From Bradyrhizobiaceae bacterium (GTDB lineage: Bacteria; Pseudomonadota; Alphaproteobacteria; Rhizobiales; Aestuariivirgaceae): 64,000 nt of DNA. Below, piece after piece: positions 54,631 through 64,000 of the stretch. Numbering within the stretch: the first letter of the stretch is position 1; each line of letters opens with the position of its first letter. A program made the position numbers and the translations under genes. Location of the stretch: positions 1 through 64,000 of the forward strand of contig CANJMQ010000001.1 in NCBI GenBank assembly GCA_947475225.1, given 5' to 3'. The notes below the pieces were generated by a model that saw only the letters and a program-made list of their open reading frames with translations, was not told the origin of the DNA and made no database searches.

Positions 54631-55281
54631 GTGAGTGTCGCCATCATCGATTATGGGTCTGGCAACCTCCACTCGGCCGCCAAGGCCTTCGAGCGCGCCG
54701 CGCGAGACAGTGGCCTCGCCTTGAAGGTGGAGGTAACGTCCGATCCGGATGCCTTGCGCAAGGCCGAGCGTCTCGTGTTGCCTGGCGTTGGAGCCTTCAA
54801 GGATTGCCGCAATGGCCTCATCGCCGTCCCGGGTCTGTGGCAGACGCTGCAAGACGAGGTGATCAACAGGGCCAAGCCATTCCTGGGAATCTGTGTCGGC
54901 ATGCAACTCATGGCCACACGCGGGCTTGAGCATGACGTCACCGAAGGCTTCGGCTGGATTGCCGGCGACGTGAAGCCGATCACCCCGCGCGATCCATCCT
55001 GCAAGATCCCTCATATGGGTTGGAACACCTTGGATGCCAGAAGGCCGCATCCGCTGCTCGCTGACATTCCGCTGGGCGAGAAGGGTCTGCACGCCTATTT
55101 CGTCCACTCCTATCATCTCGATGCCCGGCAGCCATCTGACGTGATCGCCACGACCGAACACGGCCAGTCCGTGACCGCGTTCGTGGGGCGTGACAATTTC
55201 GCCGGCACGCAGTTTCATCCGGAGAAAAGTCAGGCTCTGGGGCTCTCGCTCATTTCCAATTTCCTGAGTTGGCGGCCATGA
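54631..55281 (+). CDS. hisH: Imidazole glycerol phosphate synthase, glutaminase subunit
   Basis: 216 aa. The class I glutamine amidotransferase triad is G-I-C-V-G-M-Q (Cys near 88) with F-H-P-E-K-S (His/Glu near 196-198). It feeds ammonia to HisF. The GTG at 54631 begins M-S-V-A-I-I-D-Y-G. It overlaps hisA by ATGA. Confidence 0.93.
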   Translation: MSVAIIDYGSGNLHSAAKAFERAARDSGLALKVEVTSDPDALRKAERLVLPGVGAFKDCRNGLIAVPGLWQTLQDEVINRAKPFLGICVGMQLMATRGLEHDVTEGFGWIAGDVKPITPRDPSCKIPHMGWNTLDARRPHPLLADIPLGEKGLHAYFVHSYHLDARQPSDVIATTEHGQSVTAFVGRDNFAGTQFHPEKSQALGLSLISNFLSWRP

Positions 55282-56009
55282 TTCTGTTTCCCGCCATCGA
55301 CCTGAAGGACGGCCAGTGCGTGCGCCTCAAGCTGGGCGACATGGAGCAGGCCACGGTGTTCAACGACGATCCCGCGGCGCAGGCAAAGAAATTCGAATCC
55401 CAGGGGTTCGAATGGCTGCACCTCGTGGACCTCAATGGCGCCTTTGCCGGCAAGCCGGTGAACGAGGCGGCTGTGGCATCCATTCTTGATGCGGTGACGC
55501 TCCCTGTCCAGCTGGGAGGCGGTATTCGTAACCTTGGTCAGATCGAGTCGTGGTTTGCGAGCGGCATCCGCCGGGTCATCCTCGGCACGGTGGCGCTGCG
55601 CGATCCGGCACTGGTGCGGGAGGCCTGCCGGCTGTTCCCCGGCCGCGTCGCCGTTGGCATCGACGCGAAGGGCGGCCGGGTCGCCGTTGAGGGCTGGGCG
55701 GAGACGTCCGATCTGACGGCAGTAGAGCTGGCCGGGCGGTTTGCTGATGCTGGTGTTGCCGCCATCATTTTCACTGATATTGACCGTGATGGCGTGCTGA
55801 AAGGTCTAAATATCGAGTCGACACTACAACTTGCCCGCTCCGTGCCGATCCCTGTCATCGCCAGCGGAGGACTTGCTTCGATGGATGACATTCACCGATT
55901 GTTGCAACCCGACTGCAGCATCCTCGCAGGCGCCATTTCGGGAAGAGCCCTCTATGATGGCCGGATCGATGTGGCGCAAGCTTTGCGGCTTATCCGGGAG
56001 GCCCGCTGA
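55278..56009 (+). CDS. hisA: ProFAR isomerase
   Basis: 243 aa. A TIM barrel that isomerises ProFAR to PRFAR. The catalytic aspartates are D-L-K-D-G near 8-12 and T-D-I-D-R-D-G near 127-133; G-G-G-I-R and A-S-G-G are the phosphate-binding turns. It overlaps hisH and hisF by 1-4 nt. Confidence 0.94.
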   Translation: MILFPAIDLKDGQCVRLKLGDMEQATVFNDDPAAQAKKFESQGFEWLHLVDLNGAFAGKPVNEAAVASILDAVTLPVQLGGGIRNLGQIESWFASGIRRVILGTVALRDPALVREACRLFPGRVAVGIDAKGGRVAVEGWAETSDLTAVELAGRFADAGVAAIIFTDIDRDGVLKGLNIESTLQLARSVPIPVIASGGLASMDDIHRLLQPDCSILAGAISGRALYDGRIDVAQALRLIREAR

Positions 56010-56788
56010 TGCTCAAGGCCCGGCTCATTCCCTGCCTTGACGTGAAGGATGGCCGCGTCGTCAAGGGCGTCAATTTCGTCGATCTGCGCGATGCGGGAGA
56101 TCCCGTCGAAATTGCCAAGGCCTATGATGCGGCGGGAGCGGACGAACTCTGCTTTCTCGACATTGCCGCCACACATGAAAACCGCGGCATTATCTTAGAC
56201 GTGGTGCAGCAGACGGCAGAGGCTTGCTTTATGCCGCTGACGGTTGGCGGCGGCGTGAGGACGCTTGAGGATATCCGCAAGCTGTTGCTGGCTGGCGCCG
56301 ACAAGGTGTCGATCAATTCCGCTGCCGTTGCCAGCCGTGATTTCGTGCGGCAGGCGGCCGAGAAATTCGGTGCGCAATGCGTGGTCGTCGCCATCGACGC
56401 CAAGTCTGTGTCCCCTGGCAAATGGGAAATCTTCACCCATGGTGGCCGCAAGCCCACCGGCATTGACGCGGTGGCGTTTGCGCGTGACGTCACCTCGCTT
56501 GGGGCTGGCGAGATCCTGCTGACCTCAATGGACCGCGACGGCACCGGCAAGGGCTTTGACATCGAACTCACGCGAACCATTGCTGATGCCGTTCCCGTGC
56601 CTGTCATTGCCTCAGGGGGCGTGGGTACGCTCGATCACCTCGTCGATGGCATCCGCAATGGTCATGCGGCGGCAGTGCTCGCGGCATCGATCTTCCACTT
56701 CGGTACTTTTTCCATCGGCGAGGCCAAGCGGCATCTCTCGGCTGCCGGTATTCCTATGCGGATCAATGAGGACGACGCTCATGACTGA
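56009..56788 (+). CDS. hisF: Imidazole glycerol phosphate synthase, cyclase subunit
   Basis: 259 aa. TIM barrel with [11 protein letters not shown] near 9-19, catalytic Asp in T-S-M-D-R-D-G near 171-177, and A-S-G-G-V near 200-204. With HisH it makes IGP and AICAR. It overlaps hisE by 8 nt. Confidence 0.95.
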   Translation: MLKARLIPCLDVKDGRVVKGVNFVDLRDAGDPVEIAKAYDAAGADELCFLDIAATHENRGIILDVVQQTAEACFMPLTVGGGVRTLEDIRKLLLAGADKVSINSAAVASRDFVRQAAEKFGAQCVVVAIDAKSVSPGKWEIFTHGGRKPTGIDAVAFARDVTSLGAGEILLTSMDRDGTGKGFDIELTRTIADAVPVPVIASGGVGTLDHLVDGIRNGHAAAVLAASIFHFGTFSIGEAKRHLSAAGIPMRINEDDAHD

Positions 56789-57113
56789 CCACCGGCTCGA
56801 CGTTCTGGCCGCCCTCGCGGATGAGATCGACGAACGCAAGCAGGTTTCGCCCGAGACCTCCTACACGGCAAGGCTCCTGTCCCAGGGCGTGGAGAAATGC
56901 GCCAAGAAATTTGGCGAGGAAGCAATTGAACTCGCGCTTGCGTCCTTGCTTCGCGACAAGGCGCACACCACAGCTGAAGCGGCCGATCTTCTCTACCACA
57001 TGCTCGTTCTGCTTGCCGCGTCAGACGTGAAACTGGTGGACGTCATGGCCGAAGTTGCGCGCCGCCAGGGCGTGAGTGGCATCGCCGAAAAGGCATCTCG
57101 ACCCAAGGATTGA
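56781..57113 (+). CDS. hisE: Phosphoribosyl-ATP pyrophosphatase
   Basis: 110 aa. The MazG-like fold has [13 protein letters not shown] near 42-49 and [12 protein letters not shown] near 62-73, the metal-binding glutamates and aspartate. Second step of histidine synthesis. It overlaps hisF by 8 nt and precedes coaA by 3 nt. Confidence 0.94.
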   Translation: MTDHRLDVLAALADEIDERKQVSPETSYTARLLSQGVEKCAKKFGEEAIELALASLLRDKAHTTAEAADLLYHMLVLLAASDVKLVDVMAEVARRQGVSGIAEKASRPKD

Positions 57114-57116
57114 ACC

Positions 57117-58067
57117 ATGGAAGAACTCGTCAAGGAAGTCTCTCCCTTTCGTCGCTTCGCGCGCGAGGAATGGTCCGCATTGCGCGCGGATACGCCGATG
57201 ACCCTCACTCAGACAGACCTTGATGAGTTGCGCGGCCTCAACGACCGCATCGACCTGGCGGAGGTGGAAACCATCTATCTGCCGCTGTCGCGCCTGCTCA
57301 ACCTTTATGTTGCCGCGACACAGGGCCTGTTCCGCGCCACCAACAACTTCCTCCACCTCAGCGAACGCAAGGTGCCCTATGTGATCGGCATGGCGGGAAG
57401 CGTGGCGGTGGGAAAGAGCACCACGGCGCGTATTTTGCAGCGCTTGCTGGCGCGCTGGCCCAAGCACCCGAAGGTCGACCTCGTCACAACCGACGGATTC
57501 CTGTTGCCCAACGCCATCCTCGAGCGCGAAGGGTTGATGACGCGAAAAGGCTTCCCCGAGAGCTATGACCTGCCGGCGATCCTCCGCTTCCTGTCGGACA
57601 TAAAGGCCGGCAAGCGCAACGTCACCGCACCTCTCTACTCGCACCTCACCTATGATGTCCTGAAAGATGAGCGCGCGGTGATCGATCAGCCGGACATCCT
57701 GATCGTCGAGGGCGTCAACGTGTTGCAGACAGGCCGCCCCCCGCGGGACGGCCGCGGTATTCCGAATACGTCTGACTTCTTTGATTTCTCGGTCTACATC
57801 GACGCCGATACGGCTGATCTCAAGACCTGGTACATCGAGCGTTTCCTGACGCTGCGCGATGGTGCTTTCCGTAACCCGAAGTCATATTTCCACCGCTACG
57901 CGACACTCTCTGACAAGGAGTCGCGCGAGATGGCAACGCGCATCTGGGACACCATCAACCTCGTGAACCTGCGTGAGAACATCCTGCCGACGCGGCCGCG
58001 CGCCGACCTCGTGCTGCGCAAGGGTGCGGATCACTTCATCCGCAGTGTCTTCCTCCGCAAGCTATAG
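57117..58067 (+). CDS. coaA: Pantothenate kinase (type I)
   Basis: 316 aa. The P-loop [10 protein letters not shown] is near 97-106, with the panC-like substrate segment D-G-F-L-L-P-N and the Y-x-H-L-x-Y-D segment near 176-182. It starts CoA synthesis and is feedback-inhibited by CoA in the family. It is the last gene of the his run. Confidence 0.93.
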   Translation: MEELVKEVSPFRRFAREEWSALRADTPMTLTQTDLDELRGLNDRIDLAEVETIYLPLSRLLNLYVAATQGLFRATNNFLHLSERKVPYVIGMAGSVAVGKSTTARILQRLLARWPKHPKVDLVTTDGFLLPNAILEREGLMTRKGFPESYDLPAILRFLSDIKAGKRNVTAPLYSHLTYDVLKDERAVIDQPDILIVEGVNVLQTGRPPRDGRGIPNTSDFFDFSVYIDADTADLKTWYIERFLTLRDGAFRNPKSYFHRYATLSDKESREMATRIWDTINLVNLRENILPTRPRADLVLRKGADHFIRSVFLRKL

Positions 58068-59057
58068 AAGTCCAAGCATTTCGGCATGGGCGCGCAGCTT
58101 CACTTCGGGTCGCGCACCGATGTGCGAGATCACTTCTGCCGCCGCCAGCGATCCCAGGCGAGCGGCTTCGGAGAGAGACCTGCCGTTGGTGAGCCCGTAG
58201 AGAACACCCGACGCGAAGAGATCGCCGGCACCTGTGACATCGACAACCCTGGCCACCGGATGAGCGGGGCTCGCATGCACCTCATCACCCTTCACGACCA
58301 CGCAGCCCTTCTCGGAGCGTGTCACCACCGCCACGGGGCAGTCGATGCCGATGGCCTTCACCGCGTCATCGAAATTCCGGGTCTGGTAGAGGGAGTTGAT
58401 CTCTGCCTCGTTGGCAAAGACGATATCAATATCGTTGCGGATGAGTTCGAGGAAGCTGTCGCGGTGGCGTTCGACGCAGAAGGAATCCGAGAGCGTGATC
58501 GAGGTCTTGCGGCCCGCCGCACGAGCGATCCTTGCTGCGAGCTTGAAGGCGTCCTTTGCCTCGGGGCGATCCCAGAGATAGCCTTCCATATAGGTCACCT
58601 GTGCGGCTTCGACGACCTTGCGGTCCACGTCGGCCGTGGTGAAGTTTACGCAGGCGCCGAGATAGGTATTCATGGTGCGCTCGCTGTCCGGCGTGACCAG
58701 GATGAAAGAGCGAGCGGTGGCCGGGCCTTCGGTGGCGGCTGGCGTGTCGAAGACAACACCCTGTGCCCGCATGTCATGGCGGAAGATGGCGCCCAGCTGG
58801 TCCGCTTTCACCTTGCCGAAATAGGCAGCCCGGCCGCCAAGTGAGGCAACGCCGGCAGCCGTATTTCCGGCCGAACCGCCTGACACTTCGATAGCCTGCC
58901 CCATATCGCCGTAGAGCTGTTCGGCACGCGCCTCGTCGATCAGGTTCATCGAACCTTTCACCAGTCCATGGCGGGAGACGAAATCCTCCCCCACCCGCGC
59001 GATCACGTCGACGATTGCGTTGCCGATGCAGAGGACGTCGAAACCGGAAGCCGTCAT
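58062..59057 (-). CDS. PfkB-family carbohydrate kinase (adenosine kinase-like)
   Basis: 331 aa. N-terminal [17 protein letters not shown] near 61-70 and C-terminal [12 protein letters not shown] near 276-287 with the catalytic aspartate. Such proteins phosphorylate ribose, adenosine or other sugars; the exact substrate is not decided. It converges on coaA, overlapping its stop by 6 nt. Confidence 0.88.
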   Translation of the reverse strand: MTASGFDVLCIGNAIVDVIARVGEDFVSRHGLVKGSMNLIDEARAEQLYGDMGQAIEVSGGSAGNTAAGVASLGGRAAYFGKVKADQLGAIFRHDMRAQGVVFDTPAATEGPATARSFILVTPDSERTMNTYLGACVNFTTADVDRKVVEAAQVTYMEGYLWDRPEAKDAFKLAARIARAAGRKTSITLSDSFCVERHRDSFLELIRNDIDIVFANEAEINSLYQTRNFDDAVKAIGIDCPVAVVTRSEKGCVVVKGDEVHASPAHPVARVVDVTGAGDLFASGVLYGLTNGRSLSEAARLGSLAAAEVISHIGARPEVKLRAHAEMLGLL

Positions 59058-59134
59058 GGAAATCTCCTTGCCCTATCCCTTCGCCCTAGCGAAGCTCGCT
59101 TGCGCTGGCAAGCCGGGGTGATTACGTTCAGGGC

Positions 59135-59797
59135 ATGTTGAAATCTGCGTTCAGGGCCCTTGGCGACCTGTTTTCTCCCGAATTCCGCTCCGTGCTGTTC
59201 AAGGCGCTGGGGCTGACGATTGCGCTGTTCATCGCGGTGCTGATCATCGCCGAGATGCTGATCGCCAGTTTCACCCATTTCTCCTGGCCCTGGGCGGACC
59301 GGCTGGTGGAAGTGGGCACGGGGCTTGCCCTGCTGGTAGCCTTCTTTTTCCTGATGTCTCCGGTCACGGCGGCCTTCGCGGGGCTGTTCCTCGACCAGAT
59401 CGCCGAGAGGGTCGAAGAGCGGCATTACCCCTTGGACCCGCGGGGCACGGCCCTGCCGGCGAGCCGCGCCATGCTGATTTCAATCCAGTTCTTCATCGTC
59501 GTTCTGGTGGTGAACCTGGCGGTGCTGCCCATGGTATTCTTCGGTGTCGGCGCCTTCGTGCTGGTTGCTGCCAACGCCTATCTGATCGGGCGCGAATATT
59601 TCGAGATGGTAGCGATGCGACACATGCCTCTGGAAGAGGCCAGGATGCTGCGCAAGGAGAATAGCCCGACGGTCTTCATCGCCGCCCTCCTGCCCGCCTT
59701 CATGACGATCGTGCCTTTCCTGAACCTGGCTGTGCCGCTGTTCTCGACCGCCTATTTCACCCATCTCTTCAAGTCGGTGCAGGCGTCTTCGGCTTGA
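59135..59797 (+). CDS. EI24/CysZ-like membrane protein
   Basis: 220 aa. About four hydrophobic segments; the conserved P-V-T-A-A-F-A-G-L-F-L-D-Q-I-A-E and Y-L-I-G-R-E-Y-F-E segments are typical. CysZ moves sulfate across the membrane, but no cys genes lie nearby, so only the fold is assigned. Its end overlaps nth, on the other strand, by 29 nt. Confidence 0.84.
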   Translation: MLKSAFRALGDLFSPEFRSVLFKALGLTIALFIAVLIIAEMLIASFTHFSWPWADRLVEVGTGLALLVAFFFLMSPVTAAFAGLFLDQIAERVEERHYPLDPRGTALPASRAMLISIQFFIVVLVVNLAVLPMVFFGVGAFVLVAANAYLIGREYFEMVAMRHMPLEEARMLRKENSPTVFIAALLPAFMTIVPFLNLAVPLFSTAYFTHLFKSVQASSA

Positions 59798-60428
59798 ACC
59801 GGCAGATATCGGAGATCGGGCAGCGCCAGCACTCGGGCTTGCGTGCCTTGCACACATAGCGGCCGTGCAGGATCAGCCAGTGGTGGGCGTGGCGGCCATA
59901 GGCCTTGGGCACCACCTTCAACAGCTTCAGTTCCACCTCGAGCGGGTTCTTGCCGGCGGCAAGTCCGGTGCGATTGCCGAGCCGGAACAGATGCGTGTCG
60001 ACTGCGATTGTGGGGTGGCCGAAGGCCATGTTCAGAACCACATTCGCCGTCTTGCGTCCCACGCCGGGGAGGGCTTCCAGCGCCTCCCTGTCGTCAGGCA
60101 CCTCGCCACCATGCCGGTCGATCAGCTGTTGCGACAGGAGGATCACGTTCTTTGCCTTGCCCCGGAACAGGCCGATGGTCTTGATTGCGTCGCGAACCGT
60201 ATCCTCCCCCAGAGCAACCATTTTCTGGGGGGTGTCGGCAATGGCGAAAAGGGGCTTCGTGGCCTTGTTGACACCCTCGTCAGTCGCCTGTGCCGAGAGC
60301 ACCACGGCAACAAGAAGGGTATAGGCGTTCACATAATGAAGCTCACCCCTGGGTTCCGGGTTGGCGGCCCGAAAGCGGCGGAAGATCTCCTCCACGTCTT
60401 CAGGCTTGAGGCGGCTTGCTCTGGCCAT
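59769..60428 (-). CDS. nth: Endonuclease III
   Basis: 219 aa. HhH L-P-G-V-G-R-K-T-A-N is near 121-130 with the catalytic Lys and Asp (V-D-T-H-L); the [4Fe-4S] loop C-x6-C-x2-C-x5-C is present near the C-terminus. It removes oxidised pyrimidines. The ATG at 60428 begins M-A-R-A-S-R-L; an upstream frame is unrelated. It diverges from the DUF2244 gene. Confidence 0.93.
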   Translation of the reverse strand: MARASRLKPEDVEEIFRRFRAANPEPRGELHYVNAYTLLVAVVLSAQATDEGVNKATKPLFAIADTPQKMVALGEDTVRDAIKTIGLFRGKAKNVILLSQQLIDRHGGEVPDDREALEALPGVGRKTANVVLNMAFGHPTIAVDTHLFRLGNRTGLAAGKNPLEVELKLLKVVPKAYGRHAHHWLILHGRYVCKARKPECWRCPISDICRFKPKTPAPT

Positions 60429-60470
60429 GCGTCCTGTGTTCCCTTGCAGCCACTGGGGTAGAACAGCGCC

Positions 60471-60947
60471 ATGGATAACTGCAACAGCAAAGTCTGGCAG
60501 GCGACCCTGACGCCGCACCGCAGCCTCACGAGGCAGGGCTTCTTCGTCCTCATGGGTCTGGTGATTGCCGTCAATCTGGTGGTGGCGGGCATGTTCGTGG
60601 CGCTGGGCGCATGGCCAATCGCCGGTTTTGCCGGTCTTGACGTTCTGCTCATCTGGTGGGCCTTCCGCGTCAATTTCGCCGATGCCCGCAAGCTGGAACG
60701 AATCTTCATCACCGAACATGAACTCGTTCTCGACCGTCTGAGCGAAAAATACCCGCCTCAGCAGCAGCGCTTCGTCCGCCGTTGGGTGCGCGTCGAGCTT
60801 GAGGAGGACCATGACCGGGAGCTGATCGGCAGCCTTCTTCTGGTTTCCGGTCGGACGCGGGTTGCGGTGGGCGAATTCCTGGCACCCGAGGAGCGGAAGT
60901 CACTCGCGATGGCCCTGAAGTCGGCTCTGGCCATTCCACGCATCTGA
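60471..60947 (+). CDS. DUF2244 membrane protein
   Basis: 158 aa. Two membrane segments (about 26-42 and 47-65) follow T-P-H-R-S-L, then a soluble domain with R-W-V-R-V-E-L and L-L-V-S-G-R-T-R-V-A-V-G. DUF2244 proteins have no known function; many are found in alphaproteobacteria. A 231-nt gap with hairpin 61055-61074 and a promoter follows. Confidence 0.85.
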   Translation: MDNCNSKVWQATLTPHRSLTRQGFFVLMGLVIAVNLVVAGMFVALGAWPIAGFAGLDVLLIWWAFRVNFADARKLERIFITEHELVLDRLSEKYPPQQQRFVRRWVRVELEEDHDRELIGSLLLVSGRTRVAVGEFLAPEERKSLAMALKSALAIPRI

Positions 60948-61054
60948 TCAGCTTTCGGCTGGGCATGAAATGGCCCGTCGGAATTTTGGCTACCCTTGCG
61001 AGCAGCCGTCACTGTTCCTGATGCCAGCAACCGCGCGAACAGCCCGCACATTCA

Positions 61055-61074
61055 CTGACTGATTGAACAGTCAG
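61055..61074. repeat. Short inverted repeat after the DUF2244 gene
   Basis: CTGACTG and CAGTCAG flank six bases. It lacks a T run; it could be a weak terminator or an operator for the following surface genes. Confidence 0.4.
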
Positions 61075-61142
61075 CAAAATTAAACACGCACTAAAATGAA
61101 TATAAGTATCTACTTAAAACAGTCTTCTTTCACAGTGAGAAG

Positions 61143-61151
61143 TGGTATAAT
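61143..61151 (+). promoter_or_regulatory. Extended -10 promoter of the Tad-like genes
   Basis: TGGTATAAT carries a perfect TATAAT (61146-61151) with the TGn extension. No good -35 lies 16-18 nt upstream, as is usual for extended -10 promoters. Transcription would begin near 61158, about 21 nt before the first gene. Confidence 0.6.
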
Positions 61152-61178
61152 ATATAAGATTGATGTGACAGACTTGAC

Positions 61179-62735
61179 ATGACCTATCGGCGCAAGACCC
61201 TCAGACATCTGCACAGGGATGAAGACGGTTCGGTCATCATCTGGTCCACCCTCGTCATCATGATCATCATCGCCCTTATCGGACTGGGCGTCGATGGTGC
61301 GCGGATCCTCAATCTCAACAGCAACCTGCAGGAGATAGCAGACGGCGCGGCGCTGGCCGGCGCGCAGCAGCTTGACGGTTCGGGCGATGCCATCACGCGT
61401 GCGACGAATGCCGCCGTCACGCTGCTGCAGAGCGACGCCACCCAGCCGGTGAGTGGAAACATCCTGAAATGGTCGGATGTCAGCAAGTCGGGCTATGTGA
61501 TCGTCGACAGCGGCGCGGATGCGCCAAAGTTCTTCACCTCCGAGGGGGTCGCCACGACCGACCCCAAGGTCGCCGCCCGCATCAAGGTCACCACTGTGGT
61601 GCGCAACGTGTCGCCCACTTTCTCGATGATTTCCCATGTTGCCAGCCTGTCGACCTCGGCCACCGCGACGGCCCAGGTGTCCTATTCCGTCTGCGCTCCC
61701 CTGCAATCGTTTATCTGCAATCCGTGGGAAGACCAGGAAGCAGTCAAGGGCAGCGCGTCCAACTGGACGACAAATATTCTGCCCGGTCAGATGGTGAAGC
61801 TCACGAATGGCACCGGCGGCGCGCCGGGCAACTGGGGCTTCATTGCACCACCCAACGTCAACGGCAATCCGTGGAACCAGGTCCCCTACTGGTCGCAGCT
61901 GAGGCCCTCAAGCTGTCAGGTTGTTTCACCCTCGCAGGTCGTCAACGCGGTCGACACCGGCAACAACGGCTCCAAGGCGGTCACCGGCATGAACGTGCGC
62001 TTCGACAATCCCGACAGCAAGGCTGCGAGCAGTCTGGCGGCGCCCATCGTGATAGATGGTCTGAAGTCGACCACCAATGCGAATGCAGCAAAGTGCGCGA
62101 ATGATACGCCAGCGTCGGCGACGCAGACGACTCTACTCCAGACGGACCAGCCGGGCTCCAATTACGTTTCGCTGTGCGGGGCCAATACGCCCACAGTGAG
62201 CTGCCCCCTGCCGCGTGATCGAGACCTGGCGAACCTGGGTGGAAATGCCTGGCAGACCTCTTACAAGGGCACAGGCATGAACAACGCCGACTTGGTGGCC
62301 TACTGGAAAAACCACCATGGCGGCGCCAACATTCCCAAGTTCTATGACGCGACCCAAGCCAAGTACGTTGACACCAACACGCGCTGGCAGGTCTTCCAGA
62401 TGGAAAGCGACACTACAACCTATCCCGATGCGGCCTTCACCGCCGCCTCGGAAGCACTCGAACCTTCCAAGCCGTTCTGCAGCGCAAGCAATCCCAATGC
62501 GGGCATCAAGCGCAGGCTGGTCAACGTTGCCGTCGTCGATTGCGACTACTGGGGCATCAAGGGCGGGTCCAATGACCTGCCGGTGACCACGCTGATGGCC
62601 GAATTCTTCATGACGGAACCCGCCGACGCGAATGGCGGCATCTACGGCGAACTGGTGAAGACCTATGTCATCAACGGCTCCGGCAGCAATGGCTCTGGCA
62701 GCAATCTCTATCGCATGGTCGAGCTCGTAAATTGA
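61179..62735 (+). CDS. TadG-like pilus assembly / surface protein
   Basis: 518 aa. After a short basic leader (K-T-L-R-H-L-H-R-D-E-D-G-S), a hydrophobic TadE/TadG-type helix (I-I-W-S-T-L-V-I-M-I-I-I) lies at about 21-32 and L-G-V-D-G-A-R follows. The rest is an extracytoplasmic, Asn/Ser/Thr-rich domain with several cysteines (about 165-175, 375-440). TadG-like proteins accompany tight-adherence pili. It heads an operon with two TadE-like genes; no Flp pilin or CpaF is in the window. Confidence 0.82.
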   Translation: MTYRRKTLRHLHRDEDGSVIIWSTLVIMIIIALIGLGVDGARILNLNSNLQEIADGAALAGAQQLDGSGDAITRATNAAVTLLQSDATQPVSGNILKWSDVSKSGYVIVDSGADAPKFFTSEGVATTDPKVAARIKVTTVVRNVSPTFSMISHVASLSTSATATAQVSYSVCAPLQSFICNPWEDQEAVKGSASNWTTNILPGQMVKLTNGTGGAPGNWGFIAPPNVNGNPWNQVPYWSQLRPSSCQVVSPSQVVNAVDTGNNGSKAVTGMNVRFDNPDSKAASSLAAPIVIDGLKSTTNANAAKCANDTPASATQTTLLQTDQPGSNYVSLCGANTPTVSCPLPRDRDLANLGGNAWQTSYKGTGMNNADLVAYWKNHHGGANIPKFYDATQAKYVDTNTRWQVFQMESDTTTYPDAAFTAASEALEPSKPFCSASNPNAGIKRRLVNVAVVDCDYWGIKGGSNDLPVTTLMAEFFMTEPADANGGIYGELVKTYVINGSGSNGSGSNLYRMVELVN

Positions 62736-62778
62736 CAGGCTTGAAGTGGACGCAGCTGACGCAGGATGGAGCTGGCAG

Positions 62779-63243
62779 GTGAGGTTACGAACCTGGGCAA
62801 GGCGCTTCGTCCGGTGTGACTCCGGCACCTCGATCCTCGAGGCGGCAGTCGTCATTCCGATCATGGTTGTGCTCATGGGCGGGATTTATGATTTCGGCCG
62901 GGCCTACGGCGCCATGTCGGCCGGGCAGAAGTCGATGCGGGCCGCTGTGCGCTTCCTCACCCGCCTGCCCGCGGAAACGGTGTGCAAGAGCTGGGCACTG
63001 GACCAGGCCAAGAATATCGCGCTCTATGGCAACACCGCTGGAACCGGCAGTCTTCTGGTCCCCAACTGGACGACGGGCGACATCACCCTGACCACCAAGC
63101 CCAACAATTGCCCCACGACCAGCGTGACGAACATCAACATGAGCGCCAGCGTGCCCTATTCGTCGCTGATGTGGTCGGCGATCGGGTTTGGCGACACCAC
63201 CACCATGCGGGTGGAACATGAGGAAAAGTGGGTTGGCCAGTAG
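62779..63243 (+). CDS. TadE-like membrane protein
   Basis: 154 aa from the GTG at 62779, which has GGAG 7 nt upstream; a GTG at 62746 is the alternative. The TadE helix is I-L-E-A-A-V-V-I-P-I-M-V-V-L-M near 18-32, with the D-F-G-R-A-Y segment. The C-terminal domain has two cysteines, at about 74 and 109. Minor pilin of the Tad system by family. Confidence 0.8.
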   Translation: MRLRTWARRFVRCDSGTSILEAAVVIPIMVVLMGGIYDFGRAYGAMSAGQKSMRAAVRFLTRLPAETVCKSWALDQAKNIALYGNTAGTGSLLVPNWTTGDITLTTKPNNCPTTSVTNINMSASVPYSSLMWSAIGFGDTTTMRVEHEEKWVGQ

Positions 63244-63898
63244 ATCTCGCGAGGGTGAGCGTGGAGCGGCCCTGATCGAATTCACGGCTGTGATGTTTGT
63301 CCTGTTCGTGTTCGTGCTTGGCACAGTGGACCTGTGCCTGCTGATGGTGAACTGGGCGAGCTACAACCGGGCGACATACGCAGGCGCACGATTTGCGGTC
63401 GTCACCAACCCGGTGGCCACCAACATCAATGCCACCATCACCGCGAATACCGGCTCTTACGCGGGCGATTCCTGCCTGAATTCCAATACCGGCGCGGCAA
63501 GCGGCAGCTGCGTCATCAAGGCTGCGGCCATCTGCAATGCCACCAACACCGCCGGGTCGGCGGGGAGTTGCACCGGCGGATATACCTTCGATACTGTTGC
63601 GATGCCCCTGATCGTAAGCAAGATGAACAGCGCAGTCATCATCGGGCAGCTGGATGCGCGGCAGGTGACCGTCACCTACACGCCGACCAGCGTTGGCTTC
63701 GTCTCGCGGCCCAACGGGTCGCCAATGAGCGTCACCGTTTCGCTGCGCTGCGTGCAGAACGAGCTGTTTTTCATCAACTATCTGATGCGCTGGGTGCTGC
63801 CCACGCCGGCCGCCTGCAGCGGCTTCACACCACCCAAGGGCCTGCCATTGCCAAGCTTCGCCACCACGCTGCCGAGCGAGGACCTGACCACAAACTGA
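63218..63898 (+). CDS. TadE-like membrane protein
   Basis: 226 aa. G-A-A-L-I-E-F-T-A-V-M-F-V-L-F-V-F-V near 16-33 is the TadE helix with the conserved acidic E after the hydrophobic start, followed by a Ser/Thr/Ala-rich domain with paired cysteines (about 79, 90, 98, 110). The ATG at 63218 overlaps the previous gene by 26 nt; a TTG at 63233 could also start it. It ends the three-gene cluster. Confidence 0.8.
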   Translation: MRKSGLASRSREGERGAALIEFTAVMFVLFVFVLGTVDLCLLMVNWASYNRATYAGARFAVVTNPVATNINATITANTGSYAGDSCLNSNTGAASGSCVIKAAAICNATNTAGSAGSCTGGYTFDTVAMPLIVSKMNSAVIIGQLDARQVTVTYTPTSVGFVSRPNGSPMSVTVSLRCVQNELFFINYLMRWVLPTPAACSGFTPPKGLPLPSFATTLPSEDLTTN

Positions 63899-64000
63899 GC
63901 GGAATCGCGATGCCGGCGCCCACGTGCCGGGAGAACGCAGATCCATCGATGGGCGGGCGCTCGGGGCAAGGACTTCTAATTCACGGCTTCTGCGTCCACA

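Noticed and set aside
1-64000. CRISPR arrays, insertion sequences, rRNA genes
   Set aside because: No regularly spaced repeats, transposase motifs or rRNA-like sequence were found; only one tRNA gene is recognisable.
63976-64000. Possible end of a minus-strand gene entering from the right
   Set aside because: Only seven codons to a TAG are visible; cannot be told from chance.

Overview
The window is a GC-rich stretch of an alphaproteobacterial chromosome, most like Hyphomicrobiales (Rhizobiales) in gene content and order. The evidence is the hemE–PPDK-regulator–maf–aroE–coaE–dnaQ–secB order, the mnmE–mnmG–rsmG–parA–parB block, DUF2125 and DUF1674 proteins, perfect CtrA-type boxes (TTAA-N7-TTAA) and an alphaproteobacterial-type LexA box (GTTC-N7-GTTC). 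It very probably contains the chromosomal replication origin, in the 322-base hemE/ppsR gap near 43.8-44.1 kb, as in Caulobacter. Genes point away from that gap on both sides. The partition genes parAB and a near-consensus parS lie a few kilobases to the left.

Region 1 (1-4000) is accessory DNA. A minus-strand Gp157-like / RAD52-type annealing protein pair faces a small XRE regulator across an operator-like inverted repeat. Two overlapping genes of unknown function with more AT-rich codons follow. This looks like a phage or integrative-element remnant ending just before hpt.

Region 2 (4-14 kb) holds hpt, the divergent ftsE-ftsX-plsC operon (with a CtrA box), a class II ribonucleotide reductase, a gene of unknown function with a LexA box in its promoter, a ChaC-like cyclotransferase, a DUF2125 protein, and the chorismate mutase–hisC–tyrA aromatic amino acid operon.

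Region 3 (14-32 kb) holds a methyltransferase, gloB, three EamA transporters, a dimethylglycine/sarcosine dehydrogenase-like flavoprotein, a MOSC–mobA–mobB–DUF924 molybdenum cofactor operon, tusA with a DDAH-like hydrolase, an ArsC-like protein, a CobW GTPase, a D,D-carboxypeptidase, tRNA-Leu(CAA), arfB, a YqaA-type membrane protein, dsbB, an HNH nuclease, an alkylbase glycosylase, gluQ and a short DUF1674 gene.

Region 4 (31-48 kb) is the origin domain: htpX-rsmB-purH, then leftward hemE-hemJ, rho, mnmE, mnmG-rsmG-parA-parB, and rightward ppsR-maf-aroE-coaE-dnaQ, with secB converging on dnaQ.

Region 5 (48-64 kb) holds fxsA, a Tim44-domain protein with mltA, smr and an XRE regulator, hslVU, the hisB-DUF2628-hisHAFE-coaA run, a PfkB sugar kinase, an EI24/CysZ-like protein, nth, a DUF2244 protein and three TadE/TadG-like surface genes behind an extended -10 promoter.

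Most neighbouring genes overlap by ATGA-type junctions, so translational coupling is common. Starts were moved inward from the longest open frame wherever a ribosome binding site, a family-typical N-terminus or an operon junction pointed to a later codon.
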